Positions 42,901-55,697 of a stretch of 64,000 nucleotides of DNA are shown piece by piece (the stretch's first letter is position 1; each line of letters begins with the position of its first letter). The DNA comes from Haliclona indistincta (Eukaryota > Porifera > Demospongiae > Haplosclerida > Chalinidae). The notes beneath the pieces are model-generated. The model had not been told where the DNA came from and searched no databases. It worked only from the letters and a program-made list of their open reading frames with translations. The DNA lies in assembly GCA_964017065.1 (NCBI GenBank), contig OZ024783.1:4182816-4246815 (forward strand), in the 5' to 3' direction. Made by a program: the position numbers and the translations under genes.

Positions 42901-45900
42901 ATGGCTGCTAGCGATTCTTCAAAGCCAGGTTTATCAGGTGAGTTGGATAATGTGCTGCCGTTTAGTTCTGCATCTTTGTTAACTTTAGAATACTACTGCA
43001 ATACTTGTGATGTCGCTTTTCAATTTCGATCTAAACTTGAACGTCATTGTCTTACACAAAGCCACAAACGGTTTGAGAAGCTATTGAAATGTGCTCCAGA
43101 AACAACAACCACTTCCTTACCGCCGCAGGTATAGAGCATGAATCTTTTAAAGCTGAAATTCATAGTTTTTTAGGAGGCTAGTTATTCACATAATGTAGAG
43201 ATTGAAGATGGAGAGCCTTTCGAAGTTGAGGAACCTAGCAACAGTAGTAGTGGTTGTGATTATGGCTTCACTGATGACGAAGACATGGAGTTTGACTTGC
43301 CACTATGTGATAGAGACCGGAGTGTTGACGAAGACATGGAATTTGACTTGACACTATGTGATGATGAAGAATACATGGGTATTGTGTATAATTATTAATG
43401 TATCTCATAGTCATGTTCTTTAGACTTGGAGGCTGTTTTTCAAGCTGTTCAAAAGCACTCAGATTTTACCCCATTCCCTTCAAAGACATTTGCTCTCTTG
43501 TACATGCTTGTGCACAGCCCACATCGTGTGGTATGTTACCGAATTATTATGACCTTCATGTACATGTATTATATATATTTTTTTACATAGGGCGAATCCA
43601 CTCTGAAGTTTATCTGGTATATATTACACCAGACACAACCAACCGTTGTTCCCTCCTTTACTAGTGTGAAGAATTTCATGCTTCCTGATTTTTAACAACC
43701 ACAAAAGGTTATTTTGATAGTCATTATAATTAGCAAGTTGTTTTTCTACTCTCCATGTGTAGCATTATACTGAACAAGGAATTCCCTTTTATGTCAGACG
43801 TCCATCACTCATAGTGAAGATGTGCCTTGGCATGCCAAGCATTGCTAAGATGCTACATCGGCTACCTGTGTTCGGCTGTGACTGTTATCAGTAAGCTTCG
43901 GTTCATGTTATTGTAGTGAACACTTCCATTGTAATGAGCATTGATTGGTTTCTAGAGAATTATACCACGGTGATAGGTGGAACAATGATCCTCGTTTTCA
44001 AGTCCCTATGATAGAATATTCAGGGGCATCCTTCTATGTGAATGAATTCATTGTTTGCACACATGCCTTGTATGGCCGTACCTGTGGCAAAATTCTCAAG
44101 TTTTTTCACATGGTTAGCTTTTGCAACTTATTAAATCAGATGTTATAATAATTTACATACACATGCAGGTAGGACATGATGAGCCTTTTGCTTTAGTTTA
44201 CTGCCTCCCCACACTGTCACAATTTGTCAGGTGAGTTATATACCAGTACTAGTTGCACTTAATATTTACAATCTATCAAAAAAGGTTTAATGAACATGTC
44301 AACTACATGTACTGTGACCCTGCTGCACATGTACTAGCTGACAAAATAAGAATTTCCATGTCTTCTGTTGAAGAGGGTGTACCACCAGCTATTATCATGA
44401 AGTGCTCACCAGATGGAGTATTGACTCCAATGACCGATGAGGTTTATGTTGTTGAGCTTCATAAATCATTAGGTTCTCTTTCTATACAGACCTATCTTGT
44501 TTTCACAGCTTCAAATGATAATAGATGTGATTTAACGACAGTAGTCTGCCCACTAATCATTTACTCCGATGACACTAGTGGAAACCGTAGTAAGAAATGG
44601 AATAAGTTTGACTATTGGACTCTTCTTCTTGCCGGCCTACCTCGACATGAGAACTTTAAGTTGATGAACAACCATTTCATTGCCTGTTCTAATCGTGCTG
44701 ATTGTATGCAAATTAGTGCTCCGATTGCTGGTGATTTGCTTCTCCTTGAGCAGCGAGGTATTGTGACATTTGATGCTCTACTTCAAAAAAAGGTCAAGGT
44801 GTATGCTCCCGTACTAATCTTGATTGGTGACAATCCTCGAGCATCTGAATTTGTCAACCATATGGGCCCAACTGCAAAAAAATTTTGCAGAATGTGTTTG
44901 GTAAGTGTCGGGCAGCATTACTTTTTAACAATCATGCAAATGTGCAACACATAAATCCACAATAATTGTTAAAAGTGTACACTTGTTATTTTATTATAAT
45001 TCTATAATGGATAGGCTGACAAGGACATTTCTCCTGATTGTGTGGCAGAATTAAGAACCAAGGAGCATTCACTGCAGCAAATGGAAGGAATAAAAAAGAA
45101 GGCCTCAGAAGCAGGCAAGACCGAAGCAAGAAAGGAATGCGGCCTGAGGGAGAGTACTAATTATCTCATGTCTCTTTCTTGTGACTTGTATAAGTAAGTG
45201 TGATGCACGTTAATATGCATGTAATTTGCATACATTGACAACTTAGGTCAACTCCCGTTGAGACATTGCATACAATTCTCCTTGGTCCGTGCAAGTATCT
45301 TCTTCACAACCTTATGTCTTCTCTGTCTCCTCAAAAAAAAAGAGAACTCCATGCTCGACTACAAGCATTTCCACTTTCTGGAATTGATGAAAAGGTCCTA
45401 GGAAATCTGACCAGAAATTATAAATCTTTTGTTGGTAGAGATTTTAAAGCATGGATGCAGGTTGGCAGTATTATTAATTTATTGAAGGATAATAAAATTT
45501 AATTTCATGCAGGTGGCCGTCTTTCTTGTTGAGGATTACATTGATGAACAGCAGGTTCATGCATGGGTTTGTCTTTCCAAGGTATATAACCAACATAGGT
45601 ATTATAATTATAACATGCTTTGTTTTATGTACAGGTGTTTCAAATAGCCTATGTCACTCCTTTTTATACTAGGAATGTACCTGAATATCGTAGAGTATGT
45701 GTGGAGTTTGTTCAGGCTGTCAAAGTGGCTTATCCTGAAATGCTTAGAAAGCAAAAGATTCACCTTTTCTTGCACCTTGTAGAAAATATGGTTGACTTTG
45801 GGGCTTCTTCTGCATTCAATACTGAAAGGTAAAGTTAAATTTTCTTGTGTGAGTGGTGCTTGAAGTACTGTAGATGTGAGGCATTCAACTCTATTTTACG

Positions 45901-46828
45901 TACGTTCAATGTTTTTGGAAACCGTCAATCTCCAAGCAAGGACATTGCACACTGTTTTTCTGTACTTGAACACTTACGCTTTCTTGGTGATGGAGGGTCA
46001 CTTGATGGAAAACAAAAGCAAGTGGAATTAATTTTGCTCAATTTTGATTATTATTATTATATAGCAGTAGTGGAGCTGGTTTACAGGAGTTATATTCTAC
46101 GAGTGCCGTTCAGCACTTTGTAAACAGTGTACCTATTTGTACCCTTCACCAGGACAAGGATATATATCAACCAGGTTATCTACGTTTACTAATGGTCAGT
46201 ATAATTATGTTATATGCGTCCTTAAGGTGTGGTCATGTACTTGTGCAGAGTAAAAAGAAGAAAGTGCTGGGAAACGTTGTTGTGGAAAAGGGCATGCCAA
46301 CAGACATAGCTGGCCTGTGTTCATCTTCCTTGCTGGTTCTACCTGAACATGTGTCATTGAGTTCTCAGGTGAATGTGTACGGTGGTGTGATGACAAAGAC
46401 TGGTCAGTTGTCACACAATGGCTCATTTATCAAACTGGAAGACAACACTGAGGTTTGTTGTACAAAAAATAGATGAATTACATATTACGTACTGTTTTAC
46501 CTAGATGATATATGGATTGCTTGTGGTCGGTGTGGAGTGTGGGAATCATATGATGTGCTTAGTGCAGCTAATGCAGACTATGGCAGGAGTCATCAATGAC
46601 CTTGACTGTCCTCTATACTCGGTTACCGACACGTATAAGCTGGTGCCCTCTACTGCTGTAAACAAAGAAGTCTCATTTGTACATCAATGTGACAATTCTT
46701 GCCATTTTGTGGACAGTAGATCTGCTGTTGTAGAACGCGAGCAGGTAGCTTTAGACAGACTGCAATTTGTACATGATTTTGAAACCAATCCTTTATACTG
46801 TTTGAATATTTTTTGTATGAATCAGTAG
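42901..46828 (+). CDS. Plavaka-like (CMC superfamily) transposase, ~16 exons, one nonsense codon
   Basis: Exons 42901-43128, 43174-43378, 43424-43530, 43591-43707, 43763-43890, 43956-44112, 44169-44230, 44285-44900, 45015-45193, 45247-45460, 45513-45581, 45635-45828 and 45874 to about 46021 join in phase; about three more end at 46828. An N-terminal C2H2 finger (YYCNTCDVAFQFRSKLERHC..H) and an acidic stretch come first. The middle has GDNPRASEFVNHMG, FCRMC, ETLHTILLGPCKYLL, HLFLHLVENMVDFG, TERCEAFNSILRTF and FGNRQSPSKDIAHCF, the order known from fungal Plavaka transposases. These catalyse cut-and-paste transposition with a DDE-type fold. An in-frame TAA at 43693-43695 interrupts exon 4, and the frame near 46022-46065 is uncertain, so this copy may be dead. 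No inverted termini were identified. Confidence 0.72.
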
Positions 46829-47109
46829 AATGTTGTTTTGATGATGAAAAACTATGAAAACAGTAATGTAATGCACAGCCAAGAGACATGGTAGATACAA
46901 TATTGATACATCGCTGATTCTACAATACCTTACAATAATGTAGCTAAATACAGCACTGTTACAACATTGATACAGCGCTGGTACAATATTGTGAGTACAA
47001 GGATGATACCGTCGATTACCGGAAACATCTGATACAATAACTATGCTACATGCCCGTTTCATATCCGAATACTACATTGATACAGGATCCGATTTTTGGT
47101 TGTGTAGAG
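46829..47109. other. Spacer with GATACA-type subterminal repeats
   Basis: Repeated words TTGATACAGCGCTG / TTGATACATCGCTG / GTACAATATTG lie downstream of the transposase. They could be subterminal transposase-binding repeats; no inverted partner was found upstream. Confidence 0.4.
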
Positions 47110-47490
47110 TGTCTTACCACTCATTTCAACCTATTCTTTCGCTACGCTCGGGCTTTGGTGGACTGGTACCACTCCAGGTTGGATTTACACGACTATAACA
47201 GCTTGATCCGGTGAGTTTGAGTACATTTTCTGAACAGTCACTAATCCTGCATGCAACACTTTCATCAGGACTCAACAGCCTCGAACAGATAGTGACTGTT
47301 TGACCATAAGGTCCATAACTTCGATCAAGATAACTATATTCTGTCGTCAAGGCACGTTGGATCAAAAATGTACCGTTCATGCTGTTAGCAAAACACGTTC
47401 TATCCAGGTAAACATTTCATACTTGCACTCTCATGTTACTTTTAATAGCTTTTCTAATTTTAGAAATTTATGTGGGTGGTATTTCTAAGG
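47110..47490 (+). repeat. Dispersed repeat family R, copy 2
   Basis: Matches 63530-63870 directly and 35769-36060 in reverse: GGTGGACTGG, GGATTTACACGACTATAAC, GAACAGTCACTAATCCTGCA, GTCGTCAAGGCACGTTGGAT. Not obviously coding. Confidence 0.7.
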
Positions 47491-48260
47491 ATAATGTTGA
47501 ACAAACTATAGTATAAAAAGTATGCTAAACAAACTATATCAGAATACACCACATACTAGAGAGAGACAGTACAAAACCTGGACTCTGGGCCAGGCGCAGT
47601 CCTGTTTTTTTTGCTGGCTATAGCGTACACACTGTATGAAAATGCAGAAAATTTACTCTACATTCGTATCGCATAGTGCAAATATTCAGTCCATATTTCG
47701 GTCTATGGTCCATGAGTCCAGGTTTTGCACCTTCCCCATACTAGAGCACCAATTAAGTAGGTGAACATGTTAGTCTGGAGCCTTGTACTGGACTACTGGA
47801 GTATCGATTGTGTACTAGCGGTGAGCATGTTACCATTTGCGCTTGTTCGACAATCACAGGCTAGTTATCTCTCTCTGTTTGCATCATCCATGCTGCTTTC
47901 ATGCTCGTATTGGAGCTATTTTATACTTATCCTTGATGCGCTCAAGCAGCACACAACAATATTGATGATGCCTACATGGACTAAAGCAGCTAATATGCTA
48001 CTTGGGTATGACGTGTGTACACTCTGCCAACTGAGACCAGTGCAGTGTGTAGTGGTTACTATGTCATGAATATGACACCTCTCTAAGGAAGGAACATAGC
48101 TAGTTAGTCATGTCACAATTTTACATTGTCTTGAGAGGAAGCAAGTGCGCCATGTGCTGTACTATGTATTCTTCAAGTGTCAAAGCAATGTATGCGTGAA
48201 CATGACTCGGCAACTAAAGCTGATATCGAAAAAGGGATATGTTGGTCCCTAGATAACTAA

Positions 48261-48824
48261 AGCCCCGTTTACACGTACTGAAGCCACCTTAATCAAACTG
48301 GTTTGGAATGCGCATTAGTTTTGTCCACACATAGCGATAAACGTGGATTAACCACATTGTACGTGTAAACGGAAGTGGATTAGCTTGTACAATATGGCGT
48401 ATGGCGAAGGGCAGTGCGCAGCAATACAAGGCACATAGGCTTCAATGGTCGATGTAAAGCTGTCTTAGCCACTCACCACGAGTATTTGTCTATTTATTTA
48501 CAAGCAAAAAGGAGCTTACTGTGTCAGTGTGAAGAAACGTGCTCGAGCAACAAAAATAAGCCCATGGAGCGTGCAGCTAAATCACGGATTAGCCTAGCTT
48601 ACCCCAGGCTTGTATTCACTAACAAGCAGCTTGTGTTGGCTACATATGTGTTTTTAAGCGAGACAACGGCTAGCTAAGCTAGCTTGACCCGTCCACACGT
48701 GCGACAAGCGCGCTCCAAGCTAGCTTCAAACCACCATCCGGTTTAGTAACCGGTTTGGAGCGTCCACACGAAGTGCGCTTCGAACTAAGCTAGCTTCCAA
48801 ACCGGATTAAACGCCTCGTGTAAC
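48261..48824. mobile_element. MITE-like element with imperfect ends
   Basis: The left end is AGCCCCGTTTACACG, then TTAATCAAACTGGTTTGGAA; the right end is the imperfect inverse (TTCCAAACCGGATTAAACGC, CGTGTAAC). The interior is rich in CGTCCACACG and GCTAGCTT words, a composition typical of such elements. Confidence 0.5.
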
Positions 48825-48826
48825 TA

Positions 48827-49225
48827 GTCTCGCGCGCCAGACCCAACCCAAGGGAAGGGTCTGGTAAAAACCTATTGAACGAGTTGTGCCCCTTGCCATG
48901 AAATCGGGCAAGCCAATCAAATTGCGTTGTCACGTATCGCGTGAGTACTAACGAGTAGCCATGTCGAGTAGGACGTACGCCGTGAGCACCACGATAGACC
49001 GACCAGCTAGTTCAATGGAGACGAAGGTTAAAAAGCACTACCAAGGCCCTTGGCTCGTGTCATGTGTCGTGTATACTCTTGTCTCGTACAGTCTCCATGC
49101 AGTGCGTGCGTACGTACTAGTGCACGTTACCATGGCTACGGTGCATATTTCACATTCCTTTGGCACAACTGGTTCTATAACGTTTTACCAGACCCTTCCC
49201 TTGGGTTGGGTCTGGCGAGCGAGAC
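48827..49225. mobile_element. MITE, 399 bp, 43-bp inverted repeats, TA target
   Basis: The ends GTCTCGC...AGACCCAACCCAAGGGAAGG and inverse match over about 43 bp; TA on both sides suggests a Tc1/mariner-type insertion. Ends resemble 26510-26984. No transposase. Confidence 0.78.
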
Positions 49226-50729
49226 TATCGTGTAATGGGGCTTAAGCTATCTAGCTGCATGTCAAGTCTAGTCATGCTACAGAGTGCCCACAATGAGATT
49301 TCGATTTCTTTGTTGACGAAGCTGCTCGCTGCTTCGTGCACTTCATATCGCACTATAGTAGTGCGTCTAGCTATCATTTTTGCAAAACACAAAGTGCAGT
49401 CTTTGCTCTGACTGGATATGCAATGCTTTGTTCAGCCAAACTAACATGCGCGATGCTATATAAGTTTTTTTTTAAGCCAGCCTTTTCTGCTTGCTCGTAA
49501 GTGGGAGTAGTATCCTGTAACCTTATAAGGCACTTATCTTACCTGCCCAAGTGAGCATGCGCAGAATGGTAACATGCACGCCGCTAGTGCACTATCAATA
49601 CTCCAGTGCTCCATTCCAGTAGTCTAGTATGCAGCTCCAGTCCAGTATATTCACATGCCCCATCATGTACTGGTCACTTCTCACTTGAGCTAAATGCACT
49701 ATACCGTCCAGATGCAATGTATAGCTCGAACGCGTTTTGATTGCGATGGACGCACAATTGCACACAAGTTCAATACGCGAGCAAAGTTGAAGTAGTCGTG
49801 CTTTCTCGCTCACAACAACACTAGCTGCCTCTATGCTTAGTAGTATTAGAGTATTTTTCATTTGCATACTCTCTTGAATGGGCGCTTTTTTTCATACTCA
49901 TTTGCGAGTGATCATGTTTGCATTTGAATGCGTTCGCTTTATGCGTTGCATCTGGATGATACTGTAATTGCCTAATATCCTTGATCAGGAACACATAATG
50001 AGAGAGTGACGTAATAGTGTAAGAGCGGAAAGCGCCCACACATTTGATTAAAATGTAGAAATCTACGCATGATGGACATGTTACTAAAGATAGACTGTAT
50101 GATGGCTGCCGTATGATGACAAGCTACTACCGTCAGCGTTTTTGGCTGGAGCTGGGTGGTCAGAGGCTCCTAGGAGGCAAGCAGCAGCTTTCTACACACG
50201 TGATGACTTCCAGACTATCCCCACGTGCTGGTGCACAAGCTGTAAAGACACAGCGTGTTTGCCTGTGAACGTAGCTTTCGCTCGTGTCTCAATTCAGTAT
50301 CCACTGAAGGCAGCAAGCTATAGTGATCGTCAAGAGTTCGTTACCTAAGAGTATGCAACTGGTAATATATCCCATTGGATGGCATTGAGCATTTTCTACA
50401 TCACAAGTTTGCCTATACACAGCGATGATTATCATTACTGCTGTTGTGAATATTATTACACACTGGTGAATATAATTAGCATAGCAGCCCTAATGCTTTC
50501 TGCTGTATTATTTGTGACATATAAAATGCCTAACGCCTTCCAACGGGGTATATTGATGGTTGCATACTCCTAGGTAATGAACTCTTGCGATTGTCTTGGG
50601 ATAGCTGCTTGCCTCCTAGAAGTCTCTGACTAGCCGTTTTTAGCATAGACGAAACATAAGGTACCGTCGAAACTGTGGTGTTAGGTTACATTAATAAGTG
50701 CTAACTAATGCATTATAGTCCCACTATTA

Positions 50730-50751
50730 GGGAGGCACGGTAGTGCCTCCC
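50730..50751. repeat. Short hairpin
   Basis: GGGAGGCAC and GTGCCTCCC form a 9-bp stem with a 4-nt loop. Confidence 0.6.
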
Positions 50752-51560
50752 TATGTAGGGTTGAACGGAAAAACAAGATGGCGGATACATACATGTATTA
50801 GCGTTCAAACGCTGATATTTCACCTGGTGATGAATTTTATACGTCCATAAACACTTAGATCTGCTCTCTGGCGTTGCCCCATCTTACAGTAGCAAGGAGA
50901 TGACTCGAAATTGTTACTAAAGTGATGAACCTGGAAACGGTGAAAATCGAGTTTCGTCATCTTCGTTTTCTTCTTTCTTTCTTTCCACTCGCCTAGCACC
51001 TTTACACGAGCAGTGCCGAGACCAAAACACCCACGAACAGTCGTGAAATTCTCCTGGCAGGTGCCTTTTGAACCTTGTTTTTAGCGAAACGGCGATATAC
51101 ATTCCGCGAGTTCTCGATCGTGATCCATTGTCAGCTAAGTGTTAGACGCCATTAGTGTGATTGCGCAATACGCACGTGACCAACCAGTGGCTAGCGCACG
51201 TGACCGAGCACTAGCTTGAGTATAGCCGCGCCATATGGAACACGGAGAACACATTTGTCTGGAGTGGTCGAAGAACTGTAAGCTCGTGTAGAATCAACAT
51301 TCTGCGCTCGCCAGATCATTATAACCGCCGTATGGTCTACAAACAAGTGTGGGCGGGGCTCGAATGCATGCCTAGCCTGCATGCATGCACTATGCGTAGG
51401 CGACCTGATATACAGCATAACAATTATTTTTTAGCTACAAATTGTTAATAAAGAAAAGCCATCAATAACAGGAAAACTAAACCCATGGTGGAAACAAAGA
51501 CGGCTCAGTACATGCATGATATTGAACTACACATCACTGAATAAGAAAAAAGGACACAAA

Positions 51561-51926
51561 CAAGAAAATAAAAAGATTTCTATCGAAATCAAAATGATGT
51601 AGGGTTGTGAAATCTACCACTGGTCCACAATGTAAACTAACAAGGAACAAGCATGGAATGGTAACACGATTGACTTGCTAACAGACCATAGATCCCTACA
51701 TCAGTGGCTGTACATAAGAATGCACGTCAGGTGTCAATCAACAGCAACTAGCAGAACTAGCTATAGTCAGCCAAAGCAGCCACTGATGTAGGGATCTATG
51801 GTCTGTTAGCAAGTCAATCGTGTTACCATTCCATGCTTGTTCCTTGTTAGTTTACATTGTGGACCAGTGGTAGATTTCACAACCCTACATCATTTTGATT
51901 TCGATAGAAATCTTTTTATTTTCTTG
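51561..51926. mobile_element. Fold-back element with perfect 149-bp arms
   Basis: Arms 51561-51709 and 51778-51926 are exact inverse copies by eye, with a 68-nt loop. The inner arm ends read CCCTACATCAGTGGCT, close to the CCCTACATCAGCGGCTT of the 29098 family. No frame is present. Identity over 149 bp means recent origin, gene conversion between arms, or an assembly artefact. Confidence 0.85.
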
Positions 51927-52197
51927 TTACTAACTCAATGAGTGAATGTAAAAGGACTCGTGTCTTACTCATTTGTATTATTCGATTATTCGATTTTACT
52001 CTATTCTATTCTTCTATTGCTGCCTTTCTAATAAAGTCTTTCTAACTATCGAACCCCCGAACGCTACAGAAACGTCAAGCACCAACCTTCGCCCAGTCTA
52101 TCTTTAGTAACACGTCCATCATGAGTAGATTTCTACTTTTAATCAAATGTGTGGGCACTTCCTGCTCCTACTCTATTACATCGCTCTCTCATTGTGC

Positions 52198-53786
52198 GCT
52201 CCTGCCTTGATATATTTTGGCTACGGTTTGCAATATTAGCGTCTTTGACTATCCTAATCACTATGCTAGCCATCATGAAAGCAACAAAACCCTGCTCTAT
52301 TCTGGAAGACGGGAAATCAGTGAAAACAACTTCAAAATTGTCTACCGGCATACCAGTAATGCTGGACAGTGTTTCATTCATTTTAGAGCACTTCTAGGCT
52401 CGCCAATAGCCAGTTCGTTTATTTCATGGGATTAGAAGCCTTGAAGGAAAACGGCTACACATACTCTGAGAGTCATGTGGTACGGATACGCTTAACAAGT
52501 TACAGTATGGCTTCATGTGTGAATCTTATTAATTCTATGTAGAAATTTTACCGTGTGAAATGCTTTTTTGACAATTATGATCAAATTAGAGATTTTTATG
52601 GCGTAGAAACATCTAACATCTAAGATTTATTTCTCTGCGAAAACTGATGTATAGACATCCCAAGCGCTTAGTAAGGGCATCTATTTTGGTTTCCAAGGTG
52701 CTCTAAATATTGTAGACGCTAAAGTCTAGATATTGTCCATAGCAACCACGGCTTCGAATTTAGTCGTCTGCATTCAAATCATGACTGCATGAGACGAACA
52801 AGCGAGCTGTCTCTAGCACCGCATCAGCTCACAAGTGGACTTGCTTGCTTTGATAAACATCATAATACAACTGGCATCGATAAGTGAAGAGCTACACATC
52901 ATATGTTTACAGAACGTTAGCTTGTCACCTTTAGCCACTTTTCAGTGCTTCAAGCCATTTGTGAAAGTTCCAAATTTGAAACGCATTCACATGAACTATG
53001 CAAAGTGGATCGAATGCGTGTTCAATCCGGTTCACATGAATCCGTTTGAAATCAATGCGAATCGAATGCACATTGCGTTTAATCCATCTCCGGTGGTAGA
53101 TTGAAAGTGGAATGAAAGTGAATTGGGACTTCAGCGCATGGGTGCACGCCATTGCGAGTAGACAAAAGGTGCTTGGCAGACTAGTAAACCTTCGTAATGG
53201 ACATTTGAAGCATCGTTGCGAATGGATTACTGAAGTGGATGGATTGCTGAAGTGACCAGGACACTGTAGCGAATTCGCATCCAATTCTCTATAATTATGT
53301 GAACGCTCGCAATGCGCATTGAATTCGCTTGCAATTCTCATCGGCGGTTTTAGGGATACGATGTACATCAAAAGGGGATTCCATGTGAACCGTAAAATTA
53401 ACCTTTGTTTGAGTGTGAGTTGTACCAATCTGCTCTGCCTTACAAGAAAGACTTCATGTTTATTGTCACTAGTTATTAGGTATTTTAAGTGAATATTAAA
53501 GGTTTCAGTAAGCCTCTAATGGACCAATCAGATTATAAAATTTCATTGATCTATAATCGGAAAAAAGTAGCGAATTAGTTGTGCATTGAAGTTGATTCGC
53601 ACTGTTCACATTGAATTCACATTCGTTGTGCTTTCAACCAAAGCACATAATGTAAAAAGTGAATTCATCGATAACAAAGCATATTAAAACATGCTTGTGT
53701 GTGCCATGAAAGCCATGCGGAATCACCAGAGGGCTGCTTGATGGATTACTGAAGTGACCAGGACACAGATTGCTTGTTAAAAGAGT
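52198..53786. other. Intergenic, decayed repeat sequence
   Basis: No gene recognised. 52960-53330 is dense in words such as GAATGCG, CATTCACATG and GAATTCGC, typical of MITE interiors. GGATTACTGAAGTG appears near 53225 and GGATTACTGAAGTGACCAGG near 53742. Confidence 0.4.
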
Positions 53787-55697
53787 GTACAGTGCTTTTA
53801 AGGCGTATCCGCACTGGCGTTCTAATGCGCATTGAAACCGCATTCAATGCGGTTTGGCTTCGTCCGCACTATCCGTAAATTCTCGAACCGGATTAGATCC
53901 AGATTCAATGCGTATTCGTCCCAATCCACGTTCATATGTGGTTTCAAGTCGATCGTAACTGAATTGAGTCTGGGTGTGGCCTCAATCACGTGGCGTGCTT
54001 TGTGAAGACAGCTAACTTGAGCGCTGACTAAGACCGCCTAGTGTGCGCTGGAAGTAAAACAAGGCGTAGGACACATCAGGCTTGCGCTGGTACGTGACTA
54101 GGCTAGTTTCTTTAGCTTTCAGCAAACTGTCGCTTACGTCACATGACGTGATCGACGCCAGCAACTGGCTCGATTCTGCTTGATCTTGTTCTAGTGCGGA
54201 CGTGCTCGATGCGGCTTGAATCAGTTTGATCTAAATCAGAGCCAATGCGAATTGAAACCGCTTTGTAGTGCGGATACGCCTTTAATCTAGAGGAGCCACT
54301 TTTTGTGGATTTGTTAACAATAATTCATTTTATCACAAAATTGTAACTGTAGCTTCTATAACACTAAAACTTGCTCATAGCTTTCACATATCATTCTACA
54401 GTGTGTGTGCAAGCTCTGAAGAGTTTCCATGGGATGCTTCGAAAGTTAGAAAGGATCAAGTGACAGGTGGTAAAATATGCCAAGTAGCAACAGTTTTTAA
54501 GCCAGGAAAAGTGCATTTGGCTGAGTTAAGAACAGTTACTTTGCAACCAGCTCGCACATTGGTTCATCTTTCACCACAGCAAGTTTGGAAGCTTAACTCA
54601 CTTGCATAACGTTTTTCAAGCCAGAAATGCTACCAAAACTGGTGTTTTTGTGGTGCAAAATTTGTTAAGGCTGGCAGTTGCGCATTTTTGAGAGTTAAGA
54701 ACCAAGACTTGTGCAATGGATAGTCAGATGGCATAGTTTTTTCACTGGCGTTGGAATTATCTGTGTAGCTCAAAGCATGCGTGCAAGCGATCGTCGAGAA
54801 GTGGCAGCACTCCAAAGCGCTTCGTTTCTCTATCGCGTTAATGAGATTCATCTATAAAAAGTTGTTATCGATGACGCATTTCTGTTGGTGCAGGGCCGTT
54901 CTTGCTGACCGCCTTCAGGATGGCTACTGATAGATAGTCGTGTTTCAGCTTCGTTCTCGCTCAATTGCAGTATTAGTCGATCAAAGGTTGATTATAACGC
55001 TATAAAAACTGCAATTGAGCGAGAACGAAGCTGAAACACGACTATCAATCAGTAGCCATCTTGAAGGCGGTCAGCAAGAACGGCCCTGCGCCAACGGAAA
55101 CGCGTCATCGATAACAACTTTTTTATAGATGAATCTCATTAACGCGATAGAGAAACAAAGCGCTTTGGAGTGCTGCCACTTCTCGACGATCGCTTGCACG
55201 CATGCTTTGAGCTACACAGATAATTCCAACGCCAGTGAAAAACTATGCCATCTGACTATCCATTGCACAAGTCTTGGTTCTTAACTCTCAAAAATGCGCA
55301 AATGCCAGCCTTAACACATTTTGCACCACAAAAACACCAGTTTTGGTAGCATTTCTGGCTTGAAAAAGTTATGCAAGTGAGTTAAGCTTCCAAACTTGCT
55401 GTGGTGAAAGATGAACCATTGTGCGAGCTGGTTGCAAAGTAACTCAGCCAAATGCACTTTTCCTGGCTTAAAAACTGTTGCTACTTGGCAGATTTTACCA
55501 CCTGTCACTTGATCCTTTCTAACTTTCGAAGCATCCCATGGAAACTCTTCAGAGCTTGCACACACACTGTAGAATGATATGTGAAAGCCATGAGCAAGTT
55601 TTAGTGTTATAGAAGCTACGGTTACAATTTTGTGATAAAATGAATTATTGTTAACAAAACCACAAAAAGTGGCTCCTCTAGATTAAAAGCACTGTAC
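53787..55697. mobile_element. Large fold-back, ~700-bp arms, 38-nt loop, with a nested MITE
   Basis: The left arm (53787-53801 plus 54281-54970) is the near-perfect inverse of the right arm (55009-55697). The outer ends are GTACAGTGCTTTT and its inverse. The left arm alone carries a 479-bp insertion. Each arm contains the same short frame starting MCASSEEFPWDASKVRKDQV, of unknown meaning. Confidence 0.85.
53802..54280. mobile_element. MITE, 479 bp, in the left arm of the fold-back
   Basis: Ends GGCGTATCCGCACT and AGTGCGGATACGCC are exact inverses. TTTAA flanks both sides, and the right arm of the fold-back preserves the empty site. Subterminal words ATGCGCATTGAAACCG / ATGCGAATTGAAACCG recur. 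Confidence 0.85.

Larger units (their letters stand above)
47763..49657. mobile_element. Old inverted-repeat element containing two younger MITEs
   Basis: 47763-47834 resembles the inverse of 49566-49657 (TACTGGACTACTGGAGTATC; CTAGCGGTGAGCATGTTACC) with noticeable divergence. Flanks and target site are unclear. Confidence 0.4.
49992..52197. mobile_element. Inverted-repeat element, ~2.2 kb, ~105-bp arms
   Basis: 49992-50096 is the inverse of 52095-52197 with mismatches: GGACATGTTACTAAAGATAG against CTATCTTTAGTAACACGTCC, and CCCACACATTTGATTAAAA against its inverse. It contains a smaller inverted pair (50136-50185 and 50604-50642), a hairpin and the perfect fold-back at 51561. No transposase frame was found inside. 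Confidence 0.6.

Noticed and set aside
54403..55565. Identical short frames in both arms of the fold-back
   Set aside because: Identity is due to the arms being inverse copies, not to selection on a protein.
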